DNA from: Dechloromonas sp. TW-R-39-2
GTDB taxonomy: Bacteria > Pseudomonadota > Gammaproteobacteria > Burkholderiales > Rhodocyclaceae
Reading direction: 5' to 3'
DNA length: 64,000 nucleotides
Assembly (NCBI RefSeq): GCF_016864195.1
Contig: NZ_CP045202.1
Coordinates: forward strand, 248,001-312,000
Every line of letters begins with the position of its first letter. The stretch's first letter is position 1. The notes beneath the pieces were generated by a model. That model did not search any database. It was not told the DNA's origin and was given only the letters and a program-made list of their open reading frames with translations. This document shows positions 30,910-41,470 of this stretch, piece after piece. Made by a program: the position numbers and the translations under genes.

Positions 30910-31479
30910 TCAGAGACTAGCTACTCGTTTTTCAAGACGGGCCAGATCATCGCGCAAGCGGTTGATTTCGCTGCCAAAACTGCCGATTTCAAGCTGATTC
31001 ACCAGCAGGCCGGAATCTTCCCTGATGTACTCGCTGACATTGTCCACTACCCGTCGGGCACTCCCCAGGCAATGCGCAGAAAGATCGCGCAGGGTCATCA
31101 AGGTACGGCGAGCCGGTATGTCACCAACCAGGCGAGCCAGATCGCCCTCTGCATCCCAGCGCAAATTGCGAAAGACGAAAGCCAGCGTTTCAGCAAGATC
31201 GGCTGAACCTGACAGCCGGACCGATGAAAACAGATTGTCGCGGTCGACCATCAACTTGACCGGCAAATCCGCGGGCAGGGTAATGGTGACCTGGGCAGGG
31301 GAAGTGGTGTCACAAGGACTGAATTGTCCCTGAGCGTTAATCACCAGAGCAAGAACCAGAGGCCCCGCTTCAATCTGAAGGCGCGCACCGGAATGGCTGC
31401 GCAGACGCTCTGCAGCCCATGGCTCCCCATCAAGCAGATGATTCAGCGCAGGGACAAGAATTGATTCAATGGAGGCCAT
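30910..31479 (-). CDS. ubiJ: Ubiquinone biosynthesis accessory factor UbiJ
   Basis: Protein of 189 residues with an SCP2-like lipid-binding domain (about 10-110) and a C-terminal helix with 'EINRLRDDLARLEKRV'. This layout, next to ubiE, identifies UbiJ, which helps organise the soluble complex of late ubiquinone enzymes. The usual third member, ubiB, does not follow; the IS element and the convergent atp operon do. Confidence 0.85.
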   Translation of the reverse strand: MASIESILVPALNHLLDGEPWAAERLRSHSGARLQIEAGPLVLALVINAQGQFSPCDTTSPAQVTITLPADLPVKLMVDRDNLFSSVRLSGSADLAETLAFVFRNLRWDAEGDLARLVGDIPARRTLMTLRDLSAHCLGSARRVVDNVSEYIREDSGLLVNQLEIGSFGSEINRLRDDLARLEKRVASL

Positions 31480-31500
31480 GAGACTGACTTGGGCCAGGCT

Positions 31501-32238
31501 TTAGAATTTGAACCCGCGATGCAGCGCAACAACGCCGAGCGCCAGATTGAAGTACTCAACCTTTTCGAAACCGACACCTTCCATCATCGACTTGAGTTCT
31601 TCCTGGCCCGGATGAACCCGAATCGACTCGGAAAGATAGCGGTAGCTATCCGAATCGTTGGTCACCAGCTTGCCAACGCGAGGAATCACCTGGAAGGAAT
31701 AGAAATCGTACAGCGGCGCCAGGGGCTTCCAGACCTGTGAAAACTCAAGGACCAGCAAGCGCCCACCCGGCCGCAGCACACGGCGCATTTCAGCCAGGGC
31801 GGCATCCTTGTGCGTCATGTTGCGCAACCCGAAGGCAACGGTCACACAATCAAACCAGTCGTCAGGGAAGGGCAGCTTTTCGGCGTCGCACTGGGCAACC
31901 GGGAGCATGTAGCCTTTATCGAGCAGACGATCCCGGCCGCGGGCCAGCATGGCATTGTTGATGTCCGTCAACCAGACCTGACCGCTCTTGCCAACACGTT
32001 TGGCAAAAGCCAGCGACAGGTCACCGGTACCGCCAGCCACATCCAGTACGCGCGAACCTTCGCGTACGCCGCTGCGCTGAATGGTGAATGCCTTCCAGAG
32101 CCGGTGCATGCCGCCTGACATCAGATCGTTCATCAAATCGTAGCGACTGGCTACAGAATCAAATACGTCTGCGACGCGGCGGGCCTTTTCCTGCTCGGCA
32201 ACGGATTCGTAGCCGAAATGGGTAGTATCGTTTTTCAT
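31501..32238 (-). CDS. ubiE: Ubiquinone/menaquinone C-methyltransferase UbiE
   Basis: SAM-dependent enzyme of 245 residues with '[16 protein letters not shown]' and the UbiE signatures '[18 protein letters not shown]' and '[16 protein letters not shown]'. It methylates the quinone ring. The ATG at 32238 is chosen, 4 bp after the DUF971 stop; a GTG at 32265 would overlap that gene by 23 bp. The downstream gene ubiJ follows after 21 bp. Confidence 0.95.
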   Translation of the reverse strand: MKNDTTHFGYESVAEQEKARRVADVFDSVASRYDLMNDLMSGGMHRLWKAFTIQRSGVREGSRVLDVAGGTGDLSLAFAKRVGKSGQVWLTDINNAMLARGRDRLLDKGYMLPVAQCDAEKLPFPDDWFDCVTVAFGLRNMTHKDAALAEMRRVLRPGGRLLVLEFSQVWKPLAPLYDFYSFQVIPRVGKLVTNDSDSYRYLSESIRVHPGQEELKSMMEGVGFEKVEYFNLALGVVALHRGFKF

Positions 32239-32242
32239 GATT

Positions 32243-32662
32243 TCAGTGATGTTGACCGCAGCCACCGGCTGCCGGACGAGTACGGGTATCGATATCGCGG
32301 GACAAACCCTGGGCTTCGAGTTGCGTCAGATATTCAGCCCACAGTTCGCTGTGATGTTTCCCCAGATTGTAGAGAAGATCCCAAGAGTAGAGACCGCTGT
32401 CATGTCCATCCGAATAGACAAGGCGCAAGGCATAAGTACCGACCGGTTCGATGCGTTCGATGTCGACATTACGCTTGCCAGCCTGCAGGGTTTCCTGACC
32501 CGGGCCATGACCGCGAGCCTCGGCTGAAGGGGTCATTACACGCAAATACTCGAAATCAAGCTGGAAAGATTCACCACTCTCGTAGTTCAGCTCCAGCAAT
32601 CGAGATTTCTGGTGCAACTTGATTTCGTTTGGAATGGGCGTATCCCGATCCATACCCGCCAT
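32243..32662 (-). CDS. DUF971 family protein
   Basis: Protein of 139 residues with the DUF971 fold seen also at the N-terminus of gamma-butyrobetaine hydroxylase ('[22 protein letters not shown]', '[19 protein letters not shown]'). The C-terminus ends in a His/Cys-containing 'GGCGQHH'. Function is unknown; it is often close to ubiE in betaproteobacteria, which suggests a link with quinones or iron-sulfur metabolism. AGGAGAAC lies before the start codon. Confidence 0.85.
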   Translation of the reverse strand: MAGMDRDTPIPNEIKLHQKSRLLELNYESGESFQLDFEYLRVMTPSAEARGHGPGQETLQAGKRNVDIERIEPVGTYALRLVYSDGHDSGLYSWDLLYNLGKHHSELWAEYLTQLEAQGLSRDIDTRTRPAAGGCGQHH

Positions 32663-32724
32663 AGTGTTCTCCTGGATAAGACCGTTAGTTTAGCGTACTC
32701 GCAGGACCAAGACGGCAAGATAGG

Positions 32725-34251
32725 TCAAACCGGCAAGTAGCTGATCCGGTCAAAATCGGCACCGCGCTGCAGGATATGGTGCATTTTGACCAGCCATGTT
32801 TCACTGCCCGAACTGACTTCAAGAATCCGGCCCGGCTGGTAGACGCCAAAAGGCATCACGATGGAGCTTTCTTCCTTGATCGCCGGCAGGGCCGGCAACT
32901 GGAAAGCTCTGACATAGCGTTTGCTGTCAGCCGATTTATCTGCCGCGAGGCGCACGCCAATACCCGTTGGCAAGCCCGGCAAGGTTGCGACACCAACAAT
33001 CACGCTGGCATCCGATTTTTCCATCAGCCAGGCAATTTGAGCCAACAGGAAATGTTCGCCATCATGCGGTGAAATCAGCACCAGCTGACTGTGCATGATC
33101 TTGTGGCCGGCATTGCTGCGCATCAGCCGAAAACCGTTGGCGGACTGATCGATCGCCGCCCATTCATCGATCGGAAAATTGGCCTTGGGCTGTGCTGAAG
33201 CAGCCTGGGAAGTTTCAATCCGATCACGGAAGGTGAACAGCTGCTCCAGTTCCTTGCGCGAATAGGCCAGTGCCGCATCGGGCTGAATAAACTCTTTGCC
33301 TGTCACGAAAAAATGCATGGCATCGAAGCCGCTCGCAACGCGGGCCGTGCCCTTGGCGGCGAATCTTCTGAATTTTCTCGGCGATTCGGTTTGCGCCCAC
33401 GGGCGGATCAGGCGGTTCAACAGTTGAACGACCTGTCCCGTCGTTTCCTCACCCAAGCCGAGTTGCGACGGTGTAATCCGCTCACGCAACTGGTGCAGCA
33501 TGTGCTGGATTTGCTGGCTCAATTGCAGCGTATCCAGCCTGCGCGCATCGCTGCCGGGAACGGCAAGCTGTTTGCCCGGATGCAGCGCCAGATCCTTTTC
33601 CAGTTCGATCACGTAGGGGCAGGCAGTCTGTTCACGCCCCATCGGATGAATTGAAACCAGACCGGCCCACATGCCGGCCCAGTGGCGGATCAGGTTCATT
33701 TCCCTGAAACTACTGCGGTAAGGGCTGGCCAGATCGACCAGCAGCAGAGTGACGTAAGCTGCCGCACAGTGCGTTTCCTGGGTTCCATGTTCAAGCGCAT
33801 CTTCAACAGGCGTGGTTGTCACACCCCACTGTTCTGCCGCGCTGTAATAGCGGTGCAAACGGCGCCACGCACCGGGAGGCAATTCCCGGCGTGCTCGAAA
33901 ATGCTCAAGAATGACCATCCCGCTGTAGTAGAGGCAACGGTGCAGGATGGTGGCAACCAGTTCGGCATAATCCGGATTACCGGCATCGGGCTCGACCAGA
34001 CGGGCGCAGAGGGCATAAGCCTGGCTCATCTTTTTCCAGACCCCGACAACCCGGCCAAACACGGCCGCTTCGTCATCCGCAAGGATCAGGGGCTTGTTCT
34101 GATAGCGGCGAGCCAACTCTTCCTCGACATAGCACATCGGCGGACGGGCCTGTTCGAGCAAAGCCAGCAGGCAATCGGGAGCAGGCGGCTGGGTCAGCAG
34201 GGCATCGAGAAACTCGACCAGCTGCTGCTCGGCCATGACCAGGTTGCTCAA
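32725..34251 (-). CDS. Conserved hypothetical protein, 508 residues
   Basis: I do not recognise a named family. There is no signal peptide and no strong membrane helix. Residues 1-340 look mainly helical with many Leu/Trp/Arg and paired aromatic residues ('RRLHRYYSAAEQWG', 'EMNLIRHWAGMWAGL'). Residues about 370-500 look beta-rich and end in 'RISYLPV', which could be a small barrel, possibly PilZ-like, but no RxxxR/DxSxxG motif is clear. It lies between the HIT gene and the DUF971 gene on the same strand. Cytoplasmic regulatory role possible; function left open. Confidence 0.75.
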   Translation of the reverse strand: MSNLVMAEQQLVEFLDALLTQPPAPDCLLALLEQARPPMCYVEEELARRYQNKPLILADDEAAVFGRVVGVWKKMSQAYALCARLVEPDAGNPDYAELVATILHRCLYYSGMVILEHFRARRELPPGAWRRLHRYYSAAEQWGVTTTPVEDALEHGTQETHCAAAYVTLLLVDLASPYRSSFREMNLIRHWAGMWAGLVSIHPMGREQTACPYVIELEKDLALHPGKQLAVPGSDARRLDTLQLSQQIQHMLHQLRERITPSQLGLGEETTGQVVQLLNRLIRPWAQTESPRKFRRFAAKGTARVASGFDAMHFFVTGKEFIQPDAALAYSRKELEQLFTFRDRIETSQAASAQPKANFPIDEWAAIDQSANGFRLMRSNAGHKIMHSQLVLISPHDGEHFLLAQIAWLMEKSDASVIVGVATLPGLPTGIGVRLAADKSADSKRYVRAFQLPALPAIKEESSIVMPFGVYQPGRILEVSSGSETWLVKMHHILQRGADFDRISYLPV

Positions 34252-34322
34252 CGGCAGGCGGGAAAGGTAATCCTGTCCGGCCTGCTGATCACGAATGACG
34301 AGAGGGGTCGAGAACCGGCTGT

Positions 34323-34772
34323 CTATGATGCCCCCGGGATATACGGCAAATCGGCCAGCGCAACATTCAGTGCGGCAGTGATGCGTTGATCGCTGATTTC
34401 GGGGCGGGCGGTTGTACTTTCCCGCTGGACCAGTCCCCAGATGGGTTCGGGGAAGTTCCGGTCATCCTGCCAGCGAGGAATGATGTGCCAATGCAAATGC
34501 GGCACGACATTGCCGAAACTGGCCAGATTGATCTTGTCCGGGGAGAACAGGTCACGCACGACTTTTTCGACCTGCAGGACGACCGACATCAGATAGCGCT
34601 GATCGGCACTATCCAGATCACTCATTTCCCGTACGTGCTGTCCCCAGATAACCCGGCAGAATCCCGGGAAGTTCGCATCGGCAACGCGCACAATCCGGCA
34701 CGCAGGGGATTGCCAGAGAACTTCCCCGCCTGGGTTGTTGCACAGTTCACAGGTGCCGTTGCTGGTGTTCAC
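34323..34772 (-). CDS. HIT-family nucleotide hydrolase
   Basis: Protein of 149 residues with the histidine triad 'HLHWHIIPRW' near residue 95 and an N-terminal 'CELC' pair that may bind zinc. HIT proteins of this type hydrolyse dinucleoside polyphosphates or adenosine phosphoramidates. It lies 71 bp upstream of the 508-residue gene on the same strand and may be cotranscribed with it. Confidence 0.88.
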   Translation of the reverse strand: MNTSNGTCELCNNPGGEVLWQSPACRIVRVADANFPGFCRVIWGQHVREMSDLDSADQRYLMSVVLQVEKVVRDLFSPDKINLASFGNVVPHLHWHIIPRWQDDRNFPEPIWGLVQRESTTARPEISDQRITAALNVALADLPYIPGAS

Positions 34773-34842
34773 GTCAAATCACTCCGATCATTCCAACAGA
34801 ATTACACCGTCTGGCCCATATCGCAAGTTCAGCCGGAAAATG

Positions 34843-34874
34843 CCTGGATTTCACGGTCGACCGCGAAATCCAGG
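34843..34874 (-). terminator. 32-bp palindrome with CGGTCGACCG core after the oxidoreductase gene
   Basis: CCTGGATTTC and GAAATCCAGG flank ACGGTCGACCGC, with a single A-C mismatch over 16 arm positions. Read on the minus strand it starts 6 bases after the stop of the 1291-residue gene and is followed by CATTTT. It is the best terminator candidate there, but has no true loop. Confidence 0.6.
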
Positions 34875-34880
34875 CCAGAA

Positions 34881-37800
34881 TCACAGCAAAACGCGCTCAA
34901 TCCCGCCATTATTGGCGCGATCGACATATTGTGCTGCCCAGTTTTCACCCAGCAGATGCTTGGCCATCTCGACCACGATGTAATCCGCTTTGGTGCCGGC
35001 ATCGTCATCGTAACGCGACAGCCCCTGCAGACAGGCCGGACAGGATGTCAGAATCTTGACCTCACCGGTGAAACCGTCGGCCCGCAATTTCTCGGCACCG
35101 CTTTCAATCTCCTGCTGCTTGCGGAACTTCACCTGGGTCGCAATATCCGGCCGTGAATAGGCGAAGGAACCGGAATCACCGCAGCATCGATCGGTCAGCG
35201 GTACTTCCTGGCCCATCAGCGACTTGGTCACGGCCAGCGGGTTGTAGGCCTTCATCGGGGTATGGCAGGGATCGTGGTACATGTAGCGCGTACCATTCAC
35301 CCCCTCCAGCTTGACGCCCTTTTCCATCAGGTATTCGTGGATGTCGAGCAGGCGGCAGCCGGGGAAGATCTTTTCGAACTGGTACTTCTGCAACTGATCC
35401 ATGCATGTTCCACATGAAACAATCACCGTCTTGATATCAAGATAGTTCAGCGTATTGGCCACGCGATGGAACAGCACGCGGTTGTCCGTCGTGATCTTCT
35501 GCCCCTTGTCCGCATCGCCAGAAGCGTTCTGCGGGTAGCCGCAGCACAGGTAGCCCGGCGGCAGCACCGTCGTGGCGCCCGTTTCATAAAGCATCGCCTG
35601 CGTGGCCAGACCGACCTGCGAGAACAGACGCTCCGAGCCGCAGCCGGGGAAGTAGAAGACAGCTTCCGAATCGTCGCTCGCCACCTTGGGATTGCGGATG
35701 ACCGGAATGACCTTGTCGTCCTCGATATCGAGCAAGGCGCGCGAAGTCCGCTTCGGCAAATTGCCCGGCATCGGCCGGTTGAGGAAGTGGATGACCTGCG
35801 TCTTGACCGTTGGCGCACCGACCGTGGCCGGCGGATGCGCCCGGGTATCCTGGATCAGGCCAATCGCCTTGGCCGCCTTGTGGGCCAGACGCTGCGCCTT
35901 GAAACCGAAATCCATCATCACGCCGCGCATCAGCTTGATGGTCGCCGGGTCCTTCAGGTTCAGGTAGGTCATCGCTGCAGTGGTGCCGGGGCTGAAGCGC
36001 TTCTTGTCCTGTTTGCGCAGGAAATTGCGCATCGCCACGGAAACGTCGCCAAAATCGATGTCGACCGGGCAAGGCTTGACGCAGCGATGGCAGACCGTGC
36101 AATGGTCGGCCACGTCGTTGAATTCGTCGAAATGCTTGAGCGAAATGCCGCGCCGGGTCTGTTCCTCGTAGAGGAAGGCCTCGACCAGCAACGAGGTACC
36201 GAGAATCTTGTTACGCGGGCTGTAGAGTAGATTGGCGCGCGGCACGTGGGTCGAGCAGACCGGCTTGCACTTGCCGCAACGCAGGCAATTCTTGATCATC
36301 TCCGAAATCTTGCCGATCTCGGACTGCTCCATGATCAGCGATTCGGTGCCGAGCAGGCTGAACGACGGCGTGTAGGCATTGCCCATGTCGCCGCCGGGCA
36401 TCAGCTTGCCCTTGTTGAAACGGCCTTCCGGGTCGACCTTCTGCTTGTAGGCACGGAAGGGGCCGATTTCCTCGTCAGACAGGAATTCCAGCTTGGTGAT
36501 GCCGATGCCGTGCTCGCCGGAAATCACACCATCCAGACCACGCGCCAGGTGCATGATGCGTTCGACGGCCTTGTGCGCCGTTTGCAGCATCTCGTAATTG
36601 TCGGAATTGACCGGGATGTTGGTATGCACGTTGCCGTCGCCGGCGTGCATATGCAGCGCGACGAAGACGCGGCCGCGCAGCGTTTCCTTGTGGATTGCTT
36701 CGATACGCTCAAGGATCGGACGATAGACGCTGCCATCAAAAATCTTGGACAGGCGAGCCTTCAGTTCCTGCTTCCACGAGGTGCGGACAGAAAAATCCTG
36801 CATGCGGTGGAAAAGCACCGGACTGGCCGCCTTGTTGGTCAATTCTCCAGCCACCACGCCATAGTCGGCAAACTGAGCCTCGGCGTCGGCCAGCGGCATG
36901 TCCAGATTGGCCAGCAGCCATGCCCAGCGGCGACGGACCGAAGCTACATAATCCAATGCAGCCTGGCGGCGGTCGCCGATCAGCACGGCCTTGTCGACAT
37001 TGGCATCGCCTTCGTGCAGCGGCAATTCACCTTCGAGGAGTTGGCTCAGCGCATCGCACAAGGCCAGCTTGTTCTGCGTCGACAGTTCGATGTTGATGCG
37101 CTCGATGCCGTCGCAATACTCGCCCATGCGCGGCAGCGGAATCACCACGTCCTCATTGACCTTGAAGGCGTTGGTGTGGCGCGAAATGGCGGCGGTACGC
37201 GAACGGTCGAGCCAGAATTTCTTGCGCGTTTCGGCGTCGACCGCGATAAAGCCCTCGGCAGCACGCAGATTGCACATACGCACGACTTCGGAAGCAGCCT
37301 TCATCACCTCGGCTTCATCGTGACCGACGATGTCGCCGATCAGGACCATCTTCGGGCGACCGTGACGTTTGGCCTTGGTTGCGTAACCGACGGCCTTCAC
37401 ATAGCGTTCATCAAGGTGCTCCAGACCAGCCAACAGCACGCCGGCAGCATTGCCAGCACCGCCCGGCTTGAAGTAATCGGTGATTTCGACAATCGCCGGC
37501 ACGGCCTCACGGACCTGGCCGAAAAATTCGAGACAGACGGTGCGCGAGACCGGCGGCATCTTGTGTAGCACCCAACGCGCAGCAACGATGATGCCGTCGG
37601 TGCCTTCCTTCTGTACGCCGGGCACGCCGCCAAGGAACTTGTCGGTCACGTCCTTGCCGAGGCCGACCTTGCGGCAAGCGGCTCCGGGCATGCTGAGGAC
37701 TTCTTCGCTCAGCAGTTTCTTGCCGCTCGGGTCGAAGCGCTTCAAGCGGAATTCGACCAATTCCTGCTCATGGATCTTGCCGTAGTTGTGGTTGAGACGT

Positions 37801-38756
37801 TCGACCTCCAGCCAGTTGCCGTCCGGATCAACCATCTTCCACCAGGCCAGGTTGTCGAGCGCGGTGCCCCACAGCACAGCCTTCTTGCCGCCGGCATTCA
37901 TCGCGATGTTGCCGCCGATGCAGGAAGCCGAGGCCGAAGTCGGGTCGACCGCGAAAACGCGGCCGGCCAACGAGGCGGCTTCGGAGACGCGGTCGGTCAC
38001 CACACCGGCACCGGTGCGGATGGTGGCGTAGGCTTCCGTATGTCCCGGGAGAACGATGTTCTCGACCGGGCTCATATCGATCAGCTTTTCAGTGTTGATC
38101 ACTGCCGAATACGGCGTCAGCGGCACGGCACCGCCGGTGTAGCCGGTACCGCCGCCACGCGGGATGATGGTCAGGCCGGCTTCGAAACAGCCGCGCACAA
38201 GGTGGCCGATCTCTTCCTCGGTATCCGGGTAAAGAACGACGAAGGGGTATTCGACACGCCAGTCGGTGGCATCGGTGACATGCGAGACGCGGGCCAGGCC
38301 GTCGAAGGCGATGTTGTCCTTGCGTGTGTGCTTGCCGAGGATCTTCTGCACCTTGCGGCGCAGATCATAGGTTTCGGAAAACCGTGCTGCGAAACGGTCG
38401 ACCGCAGCCTGCGCAGCTTCAACCAGACGCTTGACCTTGGCGGCCCGCTCGGGATCCTCCGTCTCGCTTTCTGCCCGGCGCTTCTCGACCTCGGTCAGGC
38501 GATGACGCAGGGCATTGACCAGCGCATTGCGGCGCTCCTGGTTGTCAAGCAGATCGTCTTCGAGATACGGGTTGCGCTGTACGACCCAGATGTCGCCCAG
38601 CACCTCGTAAAGCATGCGTGCCGAACGCCCGGTAACACGCTCGACGCGAAGCTCGTCGAGAATTGCCCAGTTATCGGCGCCAAGCAGGCGGATGACGATC
38701 TCGCGATCGGAAAACGAGGTGTAGTTGTAGGGGATTTCGCGCAGGCGGGCAGTCAT
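34881..38756 (-). CDS. Large FAD / 4Fe-4S / CCG-domain oxidoreductase
   Basis: Single chain of 1291 residues. An N-terminal segment (about 1-140) of the DUF3683 type precedes a FAD-binding (PCMH) domain with '[18 protein letters not shown]' (about 205) and the FAD-oxidase C-terminal domain of the GlcD/Dld family with '[16 protein letters not shown]'. Two 4Fe-4S clusters follow ('[14 protein letters not shown]' and '[14 protein letters not shown]'). The end carries two CCG domains ('[11 protein letters not shown]', 'CCGDSGSF', '[13 protein letters not shown]') as in GlcF/LldE/HdrB. The layout equals a fused GlcD-GlcF or D-2-hydroxyacid dehydrogenase that passes electrons toward quinone. Substrate unknown. 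Confidence 0.9.
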   Translation of the reverse strand: MTARLREIPYNYTSFSDREIVIRLLGADNWAILDELRVERVTGRSARMLYEVLGDIWVVQRNPYLEDDLLDNQERRNALVNALRHRLTEVEKRRAESETEDPERAAKVKRLVEAAQAAVDRFAARFSETYDLRRKVQKILGKHTRKDNIAFDGLARVSHVTDATDWRVEYPFVVLYPDTEEEIGHLVRGCFEAGLTIIPRGGGTGYTGGAVPLTPYSAVINTEKLIDMSPVENIVLPGHTEAYATIRTGAGVVTDRVSEAASLAGRVFAVDPTSASASCIGGNIAMNAGGKKAVLWGTALDNLAWWKMVDPDGNWLEVERLNHNYGKIHEQELVEFRLKRFDPSGKKLLSEEVLSMPGAACRKVGLGKDVTDKFLGGVPGVQKEGTDGIIVAARWVLHKMPPVSRTVCLEFFGQVREAVPAIVEITDYFKPGGAGNAAGVLLAGLEHLDERYVKAVGYATKAKRHGRPKMVLIGDIVGHDEAEVMKAASEVVRMCNLRAAEGFIAVDAETRKKFWLDRSRTAAISRHTNAFKVNEDVVIPLPRMGEYCDGIERINIELSTQNKLALCDALSQLLEGELPLHEGDANVDKAVLIGDRRQAALDYVASVRRRWAWLLANLDMPLADAEAQFADYGVVAGELTNKAASPVLFHRMQDFSVRTSWKQELKARLSKIFDGSVYRPILERIEAIHKETLRGRVFVALHMHAGDGNVHTNIPVNSDNYEMLQTAHKAVERIMHLARGLDGVISGEHGIGITKLEFLSDEEIGPFRAYKQKVDPEGRFNKGKLMPGGDMGNAYTPSFSLLGTESLIMEQSEIGKISEMIKNCLRCGKCKPVCSTHVPRANLLYSPRNKILGTSLLVEAFLYEEQTRRGISLKHFDEFNDVADHCTVCHRCVKPCPVDIDFGDVSVAMRNFLRKQDKKRFSPGTTAAMTYLNLKDPATIKLMRGVMMDFGFKAQRLAHKAAKAIGLIQDTRAHPPATVGAPTVKTQVIHFLNRPMPGNLPKRTSRALLDIEDDKVIPVIRNPKVASDDSEAVFYFPGCGSERLFSQVGLATQAMLYETGATTVLPPGYLCCGYPQNASGDADKGQKITTDNRVLFHRVANTLNYLDIKTVIVSCGTCMDQLQKYQFEKIFPGCRLLDIHEYLMEKGVKLEGVNGTRYMYHDPCHTPMKAYNPLAVTKSLMGQEVPLTDRCCGDSGSFAYSRPDIATQVKFRKQQEIESGAEKLRADGFTGEVKILTSCPACLQGLSRYDDDAGTKADYIVVEMAKHLLGENWAAQYVDRANNGGIERVLL
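35406..35421. other. Near-consensus parS sequence
   Basis: TGTTCCACATGAAACA has one mismatch (at the central CG) to TGTTNCACGTGAAACA, the chromosomal parS form. It lies inside the oxidoreductase coding region, 13 kb from parB. The central change may weaken ParB binding. Confidence 0.35.
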
Positions 38757-38905
38757 GGGAGCAGCCGGAGGTCCGTCAAAAGGTGGATTTTAGCGTATTG
38801 CAACGCAACATGCCGGCACAGGTGGACTGGTCCAGCCGGGCAAAGTTCAGCTTTCCCTGCAAACCGGCCAATTTGACCGGCAAACGGGGAACGCTCAACC
38901 TTCGT

Positions 38906-39331
38906 TCAGAGACCGATGGCGCCCTGGGCCACCAGCCAGTAACGGACAAATTTGCCCAGCGCCATGAACAGGCAGCAGGCCGCCCAGTGCAAGCGCAACC
39001 AGCCGGCCGCGATGCACAGGGCATCGCCAATCAGCGGCAACCACGAGAAGAGCAGCAGGGGACTTCCCCAACGCTCGACCCACGCCTTGGCCGGCAGGGA
39101 CTCCAGGCGTTGCCAGCGTGGCAGATAGCGCCCGCAGCCCCAGGAAAACATGCCGCCCAGCGTGTTGCCTGCGGTCGACACAGCCAAAGCGGCAAAAAAC
39201 GATTCCGGCTGGAGACGCAACAACGCAAACAACGCAACTTCCGAACCTCCGGGCAATAGCGTCGCAGCCAAAAAGCTGTAGAGGCCGAGCCCCCACAGGC
39301 CGTACACCGGATCAAATTCAAGCAGGCTCAA
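38906..39331 (-). CDS. yqaA: YqaA/DedA-like VTT-domain membrane protein
   Basis: Inner-membrane protein of 141 residues with three to four helices and the YqaA-type '[15 protein letters not shown]'. The start is TTG at 39331 inside TTGA, overlapping the stop of the chemoreceptor gene. Members of this superfamily act in lipid flipping or membrane homeostasis; the role of short YqaA forms is not settled. The overlap means its translation depends on the upstream gene. Confidence 0.8.
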   Translation of the reverse strand: MSLLEFDPVYGLWGLGLYSFLAATLLPGGSEVALFALLRLQPESFFAALAVSTAGNTLGGMFSWGCGRYLPRWQRLESLPAKAWVERWGSPLLLFSWLPLIGDALCIAAGWLRLHWAACCLFMALGKFVRYWLVAQGAIGL

Positions 39332-41343
39332 GTCCGGAAGCTGGCCGCACTCTGTTCCAGACCCCGTGCCACACCTTCAAGCGCCCGGACTTCTCCAAGC
39401 AACTGCCTGGCCTGGTTCGAATTCAACTCGGCACCTTCGGCAATCCGTTCAACTGCCTGGGAAATGGTGTGGCTGGTTGCGCCTTGCTGTTGTGCTGCAC
39501 TGGCGATCTCGGTCGATGCCTCAACCGAGCGCCGGCCCGCTTCGGCAATCGCCCCCAGTGCCGTTTCAGCATCGGCCGCCAGACGCCGGGCTTCCTGGGC
39601 CTGTTGGGCGATCTGCTTGGCGGCTTCAGCCGCCCGGGCCGTGCCGGACGAAGTGGCAGAAACCGTCTGGGCAATGCGATTGGTGAATTGCGTCGACTTC
39701 TCGGCCAACTTGCGCACCTCGTCGGCCACCACGGCAAAACCCCGCCCGGCCTCACCGGCCCGCGCAGCTTCGATGGCCGCATTGAGTGCCAACAGATTGG
39801 TCTGATCGGCCAATTCGGAAATTGAACTGGCCATGCCGGCAATTTCGCTGGCATTGACCGCCAACTGTGCCATCAAGGCCTCGGCACTGGCTGTTTCCTG
39901 GGCGATCTTGTGCATTTCGGCAGAGACCGAATTCGCTGCAGAAGTACCCTGCTGGGCCAGCGCAAGCGTTTCACCTGCCGCATTGGCCGATTGCCGGGTC
40001 TGATTCGCCGTATGCGAAATGCTTTCCGAAAGCTGTTCGATCGCTGTCGCCAGTTCAGCAGCCGAGGCGGATTGCTCATCGGCGGAAGAGGCGGCAGCCA
40101 ACGCAGCTTGCTCGAGCGACTTGGCAGAGGAGAAGGCGGTAGCGGAGGCGCTTGAAATATTGCCGATCAAGCGACCGATGTTGTCGCGCGCTGTGTTTGC
40201 TTCGTGAGCAATGATGCCGATTTCGCAACTGGCGCTCGGAATCGGCTGGGAAAAATCCCCCGCCCCCATGCGATGAACGCCCTCAACCACCGGCAGCACG
40301 CCGGCCAGGCCCCTTGTGGCAGCAAACCAGGCGGCAAGCGCACAAAGCACGGCCCCCAGCAAACAGGCAAACCCCAGTTGCAGGCGAATCGAGGTTGCAT
40401 TCTTGTTGTACTCATCGATCCAGGTTCCCCCGGCGACCGTCCAACCCCAACTGGGCGAACGTTTGAACACAACAATTTTTTCGCGCTCCTGGCCTGTTTC
40501 GTCGTTATAGGGATAAACGATGGTCCCTTCATCCTTGGCAGACATCCGTGCAGCCAGCATCGGCAAAGGCCCCTGAACTTCGCGGGCAGTCTTACCCTCC
40601 AGCTTGGGATGCAAGGTCAGGAAGCTGTCATCCGTATTTTTTTCGATCTTGATCGCGTACGGGTAACCGGTATCGCCGAATTTCATTTTCTTCAGCGTTT
40701 CATTCAGGCGCCCCATGTCTTCACTGACATCGCTGCGTACCGACCAGGCCCCCAACACCTTGCCCTGGGCGTTTTTAAGCGGCAAAAATGCGCTGACATA
40801 AAACTTTCCGCCACGCTGGACAACGCCCGACCACTCCTTGCCCTCCAAAACCGTCAGGGTTTCCGGCGCATTGGCTGCAATCGGCTTGCCGACCATGCTC
40901 TTGCCCTCCTTGTCTTTGAGCAAGGTGGCAACGCGCACCATCTCTCCCTGGCTATTCAGGAGCAGCAGCGCGGGTTCGGCAATCAGGATGTCCTTCCAGC
41001 GAGCCATCAAACGCTCATTGGCATTGACCACTTCACCGGCAACCCGGAAAACCGGCAGGCCGAAAGCGTCCTTTTCGGTCGAAACATCAGCGGCTTTCAG
41101 CGTGTCACCCAGCATGGTCTTGAGCACGCCCAAGCGTTTCATGCCCGCCGCCTCGTGACTTTTTGAGGTCAGCTCAAGCAGATCGACTACCGCCGATACC
41201 TGACCCCGGGCGGCCTCTTCTGCGCTGGCTCGCTCCGCTTTCGAGAAGGTAAGCAATGAAAACAAGGCAACCGCTGCGAAAGCAATTGCACAAACGGCAG
41301 CAACCACCGCACTCACCCGCGTAGCAAGCTTTTCCGACAACAT
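39328..41343 (-). CDS. Methyl-accepting chemotaxis protein with Cache sensor
   Basis: Chemoreceptor of 671 residues. One helix (about 10-32), a periplasmic Cache_3/Cache_2-type domain (about 40-300), a second helix, a short HAMP-like region and the cytoplasmic signalling hairpin with '[29 protein letters not shown]' split across its tip. The ATG at 41343 is preferred because GGGAGAA lies eight bases upstream; an ATG 33 bp earlier is also open. No C-terminal CheR pentapeptide is seen. The ligand is unknown. Confidence 0.92.
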   Translation of the reverse strand: MLSEKLATRVSAVVAAVCAIAFAAVALFSLLTFSKAERASAEEAARGQVSAVVDLLELTSKSHEAAGMKRLGVLKTMLGDTLKAADVSTEKDAFGLPVFRVAGEVVNANERLMARWKDILIAEPALLLLNSQGEMVRVATLLKDKEGKSMVGKPIAANAPETLTVLEGKEWSGVVQRGGKFYVSAFLPLKNAQGKVLGAWSVRSDVSEDMGRLNETLKKMKFGDTGYPYAIKIEKNTDDSFLTLHPKLEGKTAREVQGPLPMLAARMSAKDEGTIVYPYNDETGQEREKIVVFKRSPSWGWTVAGGTWIDEYNKNATSIRLQLGFACLLGAVLCALAAWFAATRGLAGVLPVVEGVHRMGAGDFSQPIPSASCEIGIIAHEANTARDNIGRLIGNISSASATAFSSAKSLEQAALAAASSADEQSASAAELATAIEQLSESISHTANQTRQSANAAGETLALAQQGTSAANSVSAEMHKIAQETASAEALMAQLAVNASEIAGMASSISELADQTNLLALNAAIEAARAGEAGRGFAVVADEVRKLAEKSTQFTNRIAQTVSATSSGTARAAEAAKQIAQQAQEARRLAADAETALGAIAEAGRRSVEASTEIASAAQQQGATSHTISQAVERIAEGAELNSNQARQLLGEVRALEGVARGLEQSAASFRT

Positions 41344-41470
41344 GACTTCTCCCTGAAAGACCTGTTTTTTCGCCAATTCTGCGCTGAAGACCCTTGCCCC
41401 GCAATGGCTGGAAAGACAAAGGCGCCCCTAAGCTGCTAGATTTCGTCTTTTGCCTTACCGGAAATCCATC

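Noticed and set aside
36246..37568. Long open frame on the plus strand (440 codons) inside the large oxidoreductase gene
   Set aside because: It is antisense to a gene with clear motifs, has no ribosome site or recognisable domain, and arises from the high-GC third codon positions of the real gene.
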